Made by a program: the position numbers and the translations under genes. Positions 12,340 to 25,536 of a stretch of 64,000 bases of DNA are shown here, piece after piece. This DNA is from Desmodesmus armatus. Its lineage: Eukaryota > Chlorophyta > Chlorophyceae > Sphaeropleales > Scenedesmaceae. Positions within the stretch are counted from its first letter, which is position 1. Every line of letters starts with the position of its first letter. The stretch spans positions 124,001-188,000 of the forward strand of contig VIIQ02000022.1 of the NCBI GenBank assembly GCA_007449985.2. The letters run 5' to 3'. The notes under the pieces were generated by a model. That model searched no databases. It was not told the origin of the DNA and saw only the letters and a program-made list of their open reading frames with translations.

Positions 12340-15300
12340 TGCTGCGGCTATCTTTGCTACTTGCTGACTTTGGGCTGTTTGCATCCTGTACATTCATGTT
12401 GAGGACTGTGAAGACTCGCAGTTGTTTTCGGCTTTCAGCACCAACAGACCCACAGCGCGCAGCAGAGACCAGTTGATTTACTGCAAGACAAGCTTGAGCG
12501 TGGGGCATGCTGTGCTTTCTGCTAGTTCACTTGCACTGGCTGTGGGCGTCGTGGTGGTACAGATCATTTTTCACTGAACACACTCAACAATTATTGTTGG
12601 CTGTTGTACCTGTAGCTATGAAGCTCAAGAGTTCCTTTTGTGCTCTAGCCCTGTGGCACCCCCTCCTTCTTTCTAGTGTACCCAGCTCAACACTCCAGGG
12701 GCACTTGGCGGTGCGTGTGCAGGGTGTTTTGACCCTGGCAGGTGGGAAGTCTCCCCGTCTGTGATGTGCACTGTGAGACAGTGCCCGGAACCGGGGAGGT
12801 AGCAAGATTTCCTGTGGAGACACTGGGAACACACAAAGATGGGAACACAGAACACAATGTAACTAGCACTGGGTCCCCCACCGCCACCCCAGGCAACGAA
12901 AGCCTAACAAAGCAACCTCACAGTACAATAGAAGGCGTCCAGACCAAAGCTGTGAGTCCAGCAGCCCCATCAAGCCTAGTAGTTAACCTGCAAGCAGCAC
13001 CACCACCGCGCAGCGAGCGTCAGGAACAGCCCACCAGGATGCCAGGAAGGAGCATGCAGGCACAAGGGGGGAGGGTGGGGGTCCTCCCCCACCCCCAGCG
13101 TAGGCTGGCAGCACCAAGTAGGCCGTCACCGTGGGACCTGAACAGGCACAGCAGACAGAAATAACACAGGACAGGCGGGGCACACAAAAACAGACAGCCG
13201 GGCGGCAAAGAGCACAAGGCACAAGAAAAACCACCCTGCCACCCAAAAACTTAACGCAGCACGGTGTGAAGTTAACCACCAACGGGGCAAGAAGCCCCGC
13301 CGTTGCTAACCGGTGGTACTGACACTGCTACAGGAACGCACCGGGCGCAGCCCGAAGAGAGACAGGTTGAAGAGATATGCATATGTGTATGAGTGACAGC
13401 AGAGGTTTCATGTAAGTGAGTGGGCACAAGGGGAAGAGAGGGTAGGAAGAAGATGCGGGGCGGGCGCCGTAGCGGTCCCCACCCCCAGCGTGGCCCAGTG
13501 TCCCTGCAACAGGCACAAGACAAGGGCACTGTGCCGGCATGCCGCTGCGCAGCAGAACCTACTGAGTGACTTTTCATTAAGTAGGGTTTTGGCAGTGCTG
13601 TGAAGTGTGGGGCTAAGTGGCAGCTTTTGTGATGGCTGCATGGTTGTCACAAGCACTTGCAACTGACTCGTCCTGGCTGGCCAGCACTTGTAAAAGTCTG
13701 CAGGAGTGTCAAATCACTATTTTGGGTTCAACCCAATCAAGTTGACTGCAGCTGCTAACATCTGGACCGTACTGTTGCACACACCGTGTCCGGGACAAGC
13801 CTCTGGCAAGCGCAGCACAGTATGCATGCATGTGCTATGTGCTCCAAGGCAATTTGCCACAGCCACTGCAGATGACATAGAGGTTAGTTTTAGGCATTGC
13901 AAGTCTCACGTATTCAGTCCATGTGTTGAACACAGTCAACGACAGGATGCCGGTGCATGCATGTGCTGAGGCAGGTGTGTGAGGCATCGCCGTACACCGA
14001 GTTAGCAAAGCAACCCACTTTATCAGGCCAGCACAATGACGCCATGCAGCAAGATGCAAGAACAGTCAAAGTCATATTTTACCACAGATGCTTACGCCAG
14101 CCGGCTTGTCTCAGCCGCTGAGAACTGTACAACGCGTGGCAGCGCTGCTGGCTAGCCGGATAGCAGGGTCATGACTGACGTCAGTCGAGTGACACGCACA
14201 CAACTGCAAGCAGGGGCGCAGTGTATGCTGAAGCAATATGCTCAGAAAACAGAGTGCAGTGCAGCACCCGCAGGTGTGGGTGCGTGCACGTGCATGTGTC
14301 ACATCGAAACCTGTGTGACTCAAAATTTATGCACAAGGTGATGTCAAAACACGCACACACACCAGCCTCAGGTTTGGTACAATGGACATGCACATGTGCA
14401 CATAAGTAGTGTGTCGCCAGGTGCACATATGCACATCAAATTGAGAGTACCGCTCAGCGGTGAAAGTATCCACTTGTAACAACCTCCCCCCCAAATTTCA
14501 GCTGGGCAACCCTTGGTTGGAGCATCGCCAACGCCGTTCATACCCTCAACATGTACCAGTGGTAAAGCCTTGGTCAAACCCAGCGCCTCGTGGCTACAGT
14601 GGACGACAGCTGCCGCTGCCTTCTCAGCCAGTCTCAGCTGTCACCTGCTGTGCAGATGAAACCACCTAACAGTGCACACAGATCACTACTGCATGTGATC
14701 AACATTTTGGAGCTCACTCCAGGGGTAACATGTGCCATATATAGCCCAGCCTGCCTAGGCTACACACGTGCATGACCAGCGCTTTTAGCAGGCCAAACTT
14801 CTCTTGGGGCACCTCATTACAACCTGGAAGCAAACCACCCCACGTCTGCCAGTCAGAACCATGCCTCTGAGGTTCAGAGACACAACTTGCTTGAAGCAGT
14901 GTGTGCCAGTCGCAATGGCACTTCCATGGTCAGCCAGCTGTATGTTTCATATGGTTGCAGTGTACGCAGGATGCCCTGAAACCACTCACTTTCTCAAAAC
15001 AGGCAAGCATAGCACTAGCAATCGCTGCCATACTGCCAGCACTGTGTCATGCAAATGCACAAGCATAAGATGCACACAGGTATGCACACACTGGACAGGC
15101 AATGTGCCCCTTGACCACTTGCATGTGTTTCTTGGTGGTGCCACAAGTCCGCGCATGCGGGCAACTTTGCCAACCCAAGCATCCTGGACATCGCCCAGCA
15201 CTGTACAGAGTAGGTAACGGCACCTGGGTAGCAACCTGCTGGGTAGCCCGCTGCTGCTTCAGTGCTTGCAGCTCACAGTGTATGCAAACCTTGCGTATTG

Positions 15301-15580
15301 GGTGCATCTCTGCTCATGACCAGAATGGATGATCAATGACAATCATCATGCAAACAATCCTTTTGACAGTAATTACTGTCAGGGCCATCAATGGCCAGTG
15401 GGTCAAGGGACACCAAGCACAGGCACTGCTGCAAGGGGCAAAAGAAACAGGGTGGAGCAAGCAACCTTGACTGCTCGCCCAGCTGAACCCCATCCTTTTG
15501 ATCCACCCACCCCAAGAGACATCACAGGCTGTTTCCGCAATCTGCACGCTCATGCCATCCGACGCTCCCCAAGCTCTATG
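12340..15580. other. 3.2-kb gap without a recognised gene
   Basis: It lies between the convergent ends of the DHHC gene (+) and the hexose transporter (-). Open frames are short and lack domains; 12742-13164 is a Pro/Thr-rich frame of low credibility. A stem-loop lies at 13275-13317. Two short related segments (CCCCACCCCCAGCGT... near 13087 and near 13478) suggest an old, unidentified repeat. Confidence 0.45.
13275..13317. other. strong inverted repeat / hairpin
   Basis: Outer arms ACCACC (13275-13280) and GGTGGT (13312-13317) enclose AACGGGGC and GCCCCGCCGTT, with a loop of AAGAA. The stem is GC-rich with one bulge. It could be a relic of a mobile element or simply a palindrome; no flanking gene explains it. 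Confidence 0.55.
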
Positions 15581-17775
15581 TCATGCGGCACGCCCTTCTG
15601 TCAGGTGTACCCCTGGGGCATAGCACACCTCACGTGTCACCACGGGTGCTGACACAGTGTGTGTACCAAATGTACACACACTGACATGATGCCAGTCAGT
15701 AAAATCGCAACAATGGCTGTTGTGATGTTGCCACAGCTTTGTTAGGTGTGACCGTCCCAATCGGGGTGTTGAGTTGACTGCCTTCATGTGCCTCACACTT
15801 CCACTCTGTTCAGTTGCTTTGCCAGCAACTGGCCAGTGCTGGCCCCCACCTGGACAACCTTTCTGGACGGACGGTCCAATCAACTGCCCCCGCGCGGCTG
15901 TATGTCGCCGCCCCCCCCCCCCCTCACAGGTTGATCCTGTGCACTCCCTGCAGGTCCTTCTTGGTGTGCCCAGTGGCCCCACCCCTGCCTTGACCACATC
16001 CACCTTGCACACAGGCTCGGCCCCTTCTGCTGCCAGCTCCAGTTGCGGTGTTGGGCTAGCCTCTGCTGCCCTTGCATCTGCCCTGGCCATGACCCTCTTC
16101 CAGAACCAGTGGCCCCTGAACCTGCTCTCTATGTCTTCGATGGGGATGCCCTTGGTCTCGGGGACCAGCAGGTAGGTGAACAGACCCATGAAGGCCAGCC
16201 AGCCTGCAGGGAGCACAAACGTAAAGCATGGGTTACATCAATCAGGCAGGTACGCTGACGACGGGGGGCAGGAACGCAGGACCCATCCCCCCTGGGTGCC
16301 AGCGGACGGACCAAGGGATGGACAAGGGATAGCAATCCAGCAGTTCTCACCAAAAGGATTTGAGGGCTGCAAGGGTCTAGGGGGTTTTACAGTGTCGGGT
16401 GTATGTCAGTAGGGCCGACAGAGCTGCCGGGTACTAGCACGCAGTGAACATGCCCATGCATGAGGGAACGCCAGCCTGCCAGACTCGCAACCACTGGCCT
16501 CCGGGAATTGGGCTTTGAGGTTTTGGGCAATTACCAAATACCAACCCAAGCCATCGCCCTGATGGGCAACACCTGCAGTGCATGTGGCCTGTGTTCATCA
16601 CCACCGCACCCTGCCCCGGCAGGCCCCCACATCTACCCAAAGCACCCCCTTTGCCCTTCACATGTGTGCACACTGCCAGGCCCCATCAATGCCAAGTGCG
16701 CCCTTGTCGCATTGGCCGATCGCACCACGTGAGCGTTCCCCTTCCCACACACACCCTGCCAGTGTGCACTTGCGCAAAAAGAAGAGTCCATCATGCAAGC
16801 CACACACCCTGCCAAGCGACCCACTCACTCCACACCCTGCCAGCCCCCCTGCCCTTTTTCAGCCCCCCCCCCTCCACCCCCCCCCCCCCTTACATCCATT
16901 ATGAACACCCTCAACCCCCCCTCAGGGCCTGCCCGCCCCTACCTGCAAAGAAGAAGAACACCCCGTACCGCATGCTGCACAGCATGCTCAGGAAGCACTG
17001 CCCGATCAGGAATGTCAGCGCAAAGTTGACCTGAGTAGCCAGGGCTGTCCCTGCCGCCCTGCTGTGCAGGGGCTGGACCTCAGAGCACACCAGCCAGGGC
17101 ATGGGGCCCCAGCCCCACGCATGACCAGCGATGAACACACACACCTGCAAACCATGACGGTTTGACTCAAGGTCAGTGTCTTACGCACGCACGCAATGCC
17201 AACAGTGGCATCGTGTGTGGTGCAATTCCTTCAGCACCACACTTCCCGCCTGGCAGTGCAAGATTACGCTGGGCAGGGACCTCAACTTAGAGTCTGTTAC
17301 CTCCTGATAGCCTGCTACCTTCTGATAGGCACCCATATTGCATGCGATCTACTGCTTATAGGATCATGCTGCTCTACTGCCCACATAACGTTTTGTCATG
17401 CTGACGCTGTGTACTCACCACCACAATCAGGCCTATGGTTGCTGCCTGTGAGAGGACACCTGTGACTGGGTCCATCTGAGTAGCCAGCACCACCCCCACA
17501 ATGATCTCACACATGCACATGTGGATGGAGGCCTCCACCATCCAAAACACCCTGCACAGCAAACAGTACAGTGTAGCAGGGGCGGAGAGGCAGGTCACCG
17601 CCTTGTGATTTGCAAGACAAGCGCTATCCACGCATACATCTACAGCGCACGCAAGCAAGCAGAGGCATCGGCTGCCCAGGAATTCTCATACAATCAACCC
17701 AGCCAACAAGCCTGGAAGGCACCGCCTGCCAGCTGTCCTAATTGCCAGGCCTTGGCAGTACTGCCACTAGTGCTG

Positions 17776-17816
<41 letters not shown>

Positions 17817-20800
17817 GCTGCTGCAGCCGCGGCGGCAACGTTGCAACAGGCAATTGTCCTTACCACCTGGTGCTTCTTCTGCAGACGTTACTACATGACG
17901 CCTGCTGTGTTACTGCTGTCAACACAGCAGTAGCTATGCACAATAGGATCTGATCAGGCTGATACTCTCTTGACGAAAGTACTAGCCCTGCATATGCTCA
18001 CCTTCCAATGCTGTCGACAGTGAACACAGCCACCAGTGTTGTCACCACGTTGACCACGCCAATGATCACATGTGTCAGCAGCGCCTGCTGCCTGGTGCTG
18101 CCCATGGCGCTGAACAGCTGAGGGGCTGCAGGCAGCACACAGCACAGAGTTCGTGCCCCCCCCTTGATCTCAACATGTATGCCCCTCCATACGCTTGCAA
18201 TTGCGCACTGCGAAAGCGGCCATCACCTGAAGCTTTACCTGAAGCTTTACCTCTCTAGAAGGCTTCTGGACCCCCCCCCCCCCGTGTTGCACCCCGTGGG
18301 GACAGCAAGGCACACATACAGGCTGCTGACAACAGCAGGACGAGGATGGGCTGACAGATTGACAGTCGTCAACAGCAGGCTTTTCAAGTGTCACGCCATT
18401 GTGAGGCCAAGAACACTCCTGTATGTGTATATCATGACATAGCTGATCAGCTGTTCAAAAACACATGTGCACATGGGGATCTGCATTGGTGCGTGGATGG
18501 GGTGGGGGATGGTGGAGGGGCCAGGGATGACAGCCTCGTAATGCTGGTTGAGCTTTAGGGTGGGCAGTACCTCTAGCAATGTGGTTTTGAATGTATTTGT
18601 AGATCACTCATGCAGTTGTCACACTAGTTGGGCACAACAGGGACAGCGAGGCTGGGCGTTGCAATTTAACGCTATTTCATCCAATGCGGTGACCGCAGCA
18701 CTGGAAGCGAAGCTCACCGTAGAACATGATTGTGTTGATGCCGTCCATCTGGTTGAACACCTGCAGGGCCACCAGCACCACCAGCTGGGGCGCAAAGCGG
18801 CGAGAGAACAGCGCACGCCAAGGGTTGACACGCACACGCCGCGCGGCACGCGCAGCCTCCAGGATGTCGTCAAACTCAACATCCACACCTGCACCACACG
18901 TGTGTAGGCAGCAGGGATAAATGTTTCGTCACACAACGCCATGCGCATGCACCATAAATACTACTAGTATCACGCCAGCGTCACAAGCTACAAGTCATCG
19001 GCAGTAAACTGCAGAAAGCTGCCACTAAACCTCAGGTGGCATGCATGCACAGCACAGGTGACATCGCAGCCTGTAGCCATGTTGCGTCCCGGCTTGCTGC
19101 AGGACTCCTATCCTGCATTGACAGCCTGCTGTTTTGACACTTGACTTGCATCCATCCATTTGAGCTGCCAGCTTGTGGCAAGCCATGCTGTGTGTGTCAG
19201 GCATCGCTCACCCTCGACTCCCCGGATCTTGCGCAGCATCTCCTTCCCCTTGTCGTCCTGTCCCCTCTCCACCAGGCTGTTGGGTGTGTCAGGCACCAGC
19301 GCCGCACCACACAGCAGCAGCAGCGCGGGAACTGCTGCCAGGGACAGGTTGAGGCGCCAGCCCCACTCAAAGTCCTGGTTGGCGTAGTTGATGCACTGAG
19401 CAACCTGCGCAGCAGCGACAGCAACAGCAGCAGCGATAGGGCAACTGCTATATGTTGGGTCAACAGGGGGGTGGGACAGTCCCTGCAGCACTAGCCCAGT
19501 GCCCCAAGAGCCTTGAGGAGGCACAGGATCAAGAACAGGCCCGCAGCTGCACGCCATAGGGCTGGCTGTGTGCAGCACACTGCTAGCACTGGCGAGGAAT
19601 GAACTTCTTGAAGTCTGCTTCTGCGCAGACTGTTCTCACTTTCCACGGTCGCACCAAAATTTGCTCACTGATCTGTGGCACGCCCTCAAGCCAAAGTCAT
19701 GCATGGCCATGGCAGTGAGAAGGCCTACGCCCTTGTGTGTCTCACCAGTATTCCGATGGTGATGAAGAGCTGGAACTGTGTGTTGAATGCACCGCGCAGG
19801 TGGAAGGGGGCCAGCTCAGACAGAAACAGGGGCCCAACCTGGACTGCTATGCCCACACCTGCAGCCACACGCGGACACACATACAAGCCACGTGTCAGCA
19901 CAAACTCTGCATATGCACAACATACCCCAGTGTGCTGCATGCCATTTCGTCCTCACACTTGCAAAGAGACACAGAGCTACAGGCTTTAGCCGTGTGCACA
20001 ACAGCCTCTTCAAGTTGTCTGGAAAGTGTGCGTCTATGCCGGCAGCAGTCAACCAGGTTGCGCTCCCAACCGTGAGTGTGTCTGCACGTTTTGCAGTTGC
20101 AGATGCATGCACCTTGCCTGGGGCCCTTGGGCGGGCCTTCCATACACCCCGTATCCCACTTCCGCCTGAAGCCCTAGATGACCACAACACATATGGTCTA
20201 CTCAGCGGCTGGCAGCACTGTTGGCCGCCTAAGCCCACACCCCCAACCTACGTTCACGGAATGCAGGCCAACAGTGCTTGAATGTGCACGTACAGTGACT
20301 GCACGCTTGCACTCCCCTTCCCCGCAAAAGGTGACGTCAGGCAAGTAGTGCCCCTATGCCCTCACTGGCAATCCTCACCTGGCCCTCTGGTCCCCCCTCC
20401 CTTGCCAGCTCTCACCAGCCCTCCCTCCGCATATTCTCTCTGGCACCCCCCCCCTCCCATGCCCCCCCCCCCTGTCTGTCCTCACCTAGGCCCATGATGA
20501 CGCGTCCCAGTATGAGCATAGCCACGTGGTAGGCGGCTGCCAGCAGCACTGCGCCCACCAGGAAGAAGGCACCAGCCAGGATCATGGCAGGGCGCCTGCC
20601 AGCACGCTTCGACACACCAGAGCCAATGAAGGCTGAAGGACAGGGGGGGGGGGGGTAAGAGGGGGTGGTGCACCGGTGGGAGACGGAGGGCGCAGCAGTG
20701 GAAGGCAGGGTGAGGGTGGTCCCTAGAGTGACAAAGACGGTTTCGTGCCGTCGCTGTCAGACTCATGCCAAGAGGGTGAATCACACGCTGGCCCAGGGTC

Positions 20801-21648
20801 AGCACCAGGGGTTCATAGCTGTGTGGGTCCACACAGTTTGGGACTGGGCCGGCAGCCAAGCCAATCAGGATTTCAATCAGGACAGCCACTGAGTGCACAC
20901 TGAGTGCAGGCAGCACTGTTACAACACGTGCTGCAAGCACACTGCCTAGTCTCAGGCTTGTGCCATCTGCCCTGCTCAGGCTTCCAGTGCATGTAAGCAA
21001 GACCCGTGCCTTCAGTAAGCTCTTACAAATGCAGCCTGCAGGCGTGTGATGATTATGCGTACCTCCCAGGATGCCAGCGAGGAAGAGGGAGCTGACAAAC
21101 AGCTGCAGCAGTGGGTCCTCATACTTGCAGTAGGCGTCGTTGCTGTCCAGGTGCTTCAGGTGGGGGTAGAAGCGGTGCTGGAAGTCGGGGTACCTGTGAA
21201 GCGTGCGTTGCCACGGCAGTGTTGCATCAGGACATAGCAGTGGTTGCCATGGGCATCCACTCATGGCCCCAGGCAATCCCCAGGCATACTGTCATGCATA
21301 TGCATGCAGCACATATGACAGCAGGCCGCTACTACATTATAGTCCAAAGTTAATGGCTAAAACATCACTCACAGAGTCACTCCACCAGCGATGCCGATGT
21401 CATAGCTGCACAGCAGTAGATGGCACCAGCAGTGAGTGCGTGTCAGCAATGCCAAAACGACGCACAGACGAAGTCAGCCTCTTAAAAGCCTTGAGCAACA
21501 CCCAAAACTAGTCTTTATGCCCTTACCCGAATACCAAGCCGGTGCAGGCACCGACGAAGCATGCCAGCACCACGAATGGAGTTATTCTGCCACGGTTGTA
21601 TTCGCTGGTGCGTCCGCCCGGGCCAGACGTAATTACGCCTCCAGCCAT
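15581..21648 (-). CDS. hexose/H+ symporter, MFS sugar-porter family (HUP/STP-like)
   Basis: Plasma-membrane monosaccharide uptake by proton symport is the family role. Eleven exons (minus, 5' to 3') close in phase: 21527-21648, 21373-21405, 21063-21193, 20486-20632, 19746-19858, 19212-19404, 18718-18888, 18002-18125, 17419-17551, 16943-17144, 15581-16203; 663 residues. Landmarks in order: MAGGV start, [12 protein letters not shown] in helix 1, [68 protein letters not shown] and [12 protein letters not shown], i.e. the whole 12-helix fold. Helix 7 normally has QQxTGIN; here it reads NQMDGIN. The C-terminus runs about 130 residues past the usual end after WKRV, rich in Cys/Gly, so the last stop or an unseen final intron is uncertain. 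Confidence 0.93.
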
Positions 21649-22278
21649 CAATGAATCAGTGATTTGATGTTAGAAGAATGCGGCTGCTTGCAAAGGGCTG
21701 CAGGGAGCCAAACGTGTCGCGGTTGTCACTGTGTCCTATCTGCTGTTCAGGTATGGGATATAGCGTGTCTGAACCAAAGCGCAAAGGTATTATGATTGAT
21801 CGAAGTTGAAAATCATGGTGGCTGGTGGCCTTTGAGCGCTGTGCGGTGCGATGGACTGTGGCGCCCTCCCCGTCAGCACGCGGCATATCGCATAAGAAGG
21901 TCCCAGTGCTATGAAGAGCATGCAGAAATGGATGCAATTTTCAGAACCCTTTTTTGCGCAACTTGCACGTAGGTGACTTGCCCCCCAACGCAAACAATCG
22001 AGCATTTCCATGGACATTTGCTTCTGGGAGCTGTGGTAGTCAGCATACTGCCTAAACACTAAAAGAAGAAAGATTGACTGAATAGTACACTGAACAATAT
22101 ACTCAAGTCAGTTTGGAAGGACAATGCGACGCAGCCTCAGGCTGCCTTCACGTAGTGCACTGCACGTGCTGTGTGTGGTATGCAATCTTCAACCACAAGA
22201 CACACGCGGCCCTCAGACAGGCACAAACAGTCTTTCCCAGTCAGTTTACAAGCAAACTTTGCAATATACCGCAGGGAC
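21649..22278. promoter_or_regulatory. divergent intergenic region (transporter / CoA ligase)
   Basis: About 630 bases separate the start codons of the minus-strand transporter and the plus-strand ligase, so it must hold both promoters and 5' UTRs. No individual element can be assigned with confidence. Confidence 0.5.
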
Positions 22279-24702
22279 ATGGAGACAGCATCTTCAATCG
22301 CAGATCCAGGCTCGCTTGATTCCTTCTTCGCTGACTGTGGCCCACCTATTGATTCAAGCTTCATTCAAAGACTACAGTTTTTCATCCAACGGCACAGTGG
22401 GGCCAGTGGTCGACCGATAGCATGCGTCACGTCGGGAGGCACCACAGTGCCGCTGGAGAGAAACTGCGTGCGCTTTATAGACAATTTCAGTGCTGGTACC
22501 CGGGGAGCGATGTCTACAGAGCAGTTCCTGCAGGTGGGACCGTCTACAGCTGCAACAGCTGGTGCTACAGTAGATCACGACGTTTCGACATCACCTGCCA
22601 CCCGTGCCCTTGTCCCACTCCCAGGCTGGCTACGCAGTCATATTGCTGACACGCACGGGCTCCATACAGCCCTTCACGCAGGACCTGCCTCTTACAGAGA
22701 CAGTGCCGTTGCTGCAATCCCTGCTCACTCTCCAACAGCCTGGCAGTTACACCCTGCAAGAACCAGCAGCAGGCCGGGTTGTGGGTGTACTGCAGAAGGT
22801 CGAGGAGGTCCAGCAGTCGCAGTTGCTGCTGACTGTGCCATTCACCACAATATTTGAGTACCTGCAGGTGTGCATGTCATGGTGGTAACAAGCAGATGCA
22901 TTGGCAGCAGCAGCTTGCATTGTTCTTTGTGTCCTCCAGCTTCCCTGGAATTTGTGTTCAGCTGAGTTTGGTGTCGTCAGCTATTTGGCGTCTGCGCCCT
23001 GCTGCCAGCACGACGCTCCTGGGCATACTATTGAGTGGTGAATTGTCCTCTCCTCCAGCGATGCTCTGCACCTGCAGCTCCAATCGCCAAGGACCTGCAG
23101 GTGTGCTGCACTACCGTTGTGCTGCCACGTTCACTGCTGCTGGTGCTGGTCCCGCCCCTGCCTCTGCTGCAGTACCTGCGTGCCATTGGTCAGGCGCTGG
23201 CCCCCTTGGGTCCTCAAGTGGTGCTGTACCTGGCAGCTGCTGTGTCAGACTTCTACCTGCCATGGTCACAGCTGGTGGGTGCACACACGCGCACACATGT
23301 CAGTTTATGTCCTAAGCACACATACACGCCTTTCTGCAGGTCTGTTTCGATTTTCCATTACCCCTCACTGTTGACACAGTGGAACCAAGGGTGTCGCCCA
23401 ATAAATTGGTGTGTCGACAGCACACACCGACACAGAAGAGCGACCACTCTGCGTGTCGGGGTTTTAGGGGGATTGCAATACTTCTGCTCCAGGCAACAGT
23501 TAAATCTGAGAGCGTCTTGCAGATCACCCTTCTGCTTGTTGCATGCCGTTGTGTGTGCGTGACATGGTGTGGTGTGCTGTGTGTGTGCAGGCCGAGCACA
23601 AAATCCAGAGTGCTGATGGCCCATTGCTACTGCAGCTGGAAAAGGTGAGAGGAGCAGACACAAGACTGGCACATCAAAAGCAGGGCAGGACAAGTCATGG
23701 CTTGGCATTGCAGGGGCAGGGCAGGATACATGCCCTTGCGAAGCATGCCCAAGACCACGTCGTAGGGCAGGGTCGGGGTTATCTGCCCTTCTCTACCAAA
23801 GCCTGTCGCAAGCCTGTCGTCATAGACACCTCACCCCTCCTGCTGTGTCCAGATGCCCAAGATCGCCTGTGCACCCCTGTACCAAAGCATGTACACAAGA
23901 TATACAGAAGGGCTTCATGCGTTCGACCATAAAACGTCTGCTTCAGCCTGTGTGCAACACCTCCCCCCTCCTGCTGTGTGCAGGTTCCCAAGATGCTGTA
24001 TGCGCTGCGCCACCACTGGTCGCCTGGCTGCATGCTGGTCAGCTTCAAGCTGGAGACTGATGAGTCCATACTGCTGAGAAAGGTGGGCATGGCAGGGGGC
24101 CGCTGCAAGGGGCCACGGACGCGGCATGTTGCAGTTCTCTCTCTCCCCCCCTCCCCCCTGCCTCCCTCTGCTGAGGTGGGCAGGGGGCCATGGCAGGGGG
24201 CCACAGCCGTGGTGTGCCCTCTTTCTTCTTCCCCCCCTCCCCCCTCTCCCTCTCACTGTGCGTGCTGAGGCAGGGTGGGCAGGTGTGCTAGTCACAGAGG
24301 TTGCATGGTGTAGCTAGCATATTCGTGTGCTGAGGAAGGTGGGCAGGTGGCACTGCAAAGTCTGGGGCCACAGCTGCAGACCGTTGCCGTGTTTACACTC
24401 TATTGCTGCTGCTGCTGCTGCGGTGTCTGAGCTTCTCCTGCCCCTCTGCCCTGCAGGCTGCTGGTGCCCTGCACAAGTACAGTGTGGATGCAGTGGTGGC
24501 GAACCTGCTGCACACCAGGAAGGACAGGGTGCTGGTGGTGAAGCAGCAGCAACAGCAGCAGCAGCAGCAGCCGCCGTTGGAGGTTGATGTTGTTGAGGTG
24601 CTGCGGGCTCCTACAGAGCCCCACATAGAGAAGCAGCTGGTGGCAGAGATTGTGCGGCTGCACCAGCAGTTCCGTAGTAAAGCAGCAGCAATTCCACAAT
24701 AA
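22279..24702 (+). CDS. PPCS: phosphopantothenate-cysteine ligase (eukaryotic CoaB/PPCS)
   Basis: Second step of coenzyme A synthesis from pantothenate: couples 4'-phosphopantothenate with cysteine using a nucleotide triphosphate. Six exons close in phase: 22279-22533, 22625-22867, 23173-23274, 23591-23644, 23984-24082, 24457-24702 (332 residues, normal for the family). Visible motifs: [14 protein letters not shown] with RFIDNFSAG (nucleotide/phosphate site), [43 protein letters not shown] and [10 protein letters not shown], all diagnostic of the stand-alone eukaryotic enzyme. A short poly-Gln insert sits in the last exon. An upstream ATG in frame (22171) would add an unconserved leader. A second decoy copy of the exon-5 border lies at 23836-23880. 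Confidence 0.93.
23836..23880 (+). repeat. intronic copy of the PPCS exon-5 acceptor border
   Basis: The segment CCTCCTGCTGTGTCCAG followed by ATGCCCAAGATCGCC matches the true border near 23966-24000 (CCTCCTGCTGTGTGCAG followed by GTTCCCAAGATGCTG). It is a weak example of the exon-edge duplication pattern seen elsewhere in the window. Confidence 0.5.
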
Positions 24703-25536
24703 TGCAGCAGCTGTGCAGCAGCGGTGGTGACCTGGCGGCAGCTACTGGGGTGGGTTGCCGGAATTTCGCTCACTTAGCTGTGCAAATGCTTGGGGGCATC
24801 AAAGCGACTTGCTGACAAGTCCTTGTGAAATCCTACTGCGCTAGTCTTTTGGGTATCCGTTGAGCAAGATGTGTGGGCGGTTCTTGATCAGCAGTTTTGA
24901 GCTGCTGTCCCATGTGATAATGTACATGTAGTGACGCGGTCACATGTGGCCGGGCTCTGGGAGGCTGCGATGCTTTCCTTCCGCTGTTTATTGAAGCTGT
25001 TTGGCACATTGTTGCTTACCCCCCCCCCCCACACACACACACACGCCCATGCCCCCACCCCACCCCACCCCCGGGAGTAGGGGGAAGGGGGCCATGATTA
25101 CTGACAGCAGCACCATGGGTTGGAGAGGCAAGGAGAACCACGATGTTCTCTTGCCAATTCTGCCCCCCAGAACGCCTCTCCATCACATGGGGAAACTTGA
25201 CCCTGGCCCCTTAAAACCCACTTACGTCAGTTGTGCAAAGGCGTCATTGTGGAAGCAGCATTAACAGGAGCTTGAACGGCGGTAGAGAGTTGGGAAACGT
25301 TGCAGCAGTCCTATATCTGTTGGGTGTCGAGATAACTCTGATCACACTCGCCAGAGGGCACAGCGTATCCATCTTGTGGGCCTGCACAACAACATTTGTT
25401 GAGCGTTGTTTGAGTTCTCCCGCTCTGATCAGGCTCCGTAAGCGCTCGACGGTCTTGGTGGAAGCTTGATCAGCAAGCAGCTGTGCTTAGCAGAGGGTGA
25501 GCTCTCTCGGAGCCCAGGCTCACCCGGGCCGCATCC
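24703..25536. other. intergenic, no gene seen
   Basis: 3' UTR of the ligase and promoter of the proteasome gene. It has a C run plus (CA)n tract at about 25019-25045. No conserved frame. Confidence 0.5.

Noticed and set aside
12742..13164. Pro/Thr-rich open frame of 140 codons
   Set aside because: No domain, no splice context, overlaps frames on the other strand and low-complexity sequence.
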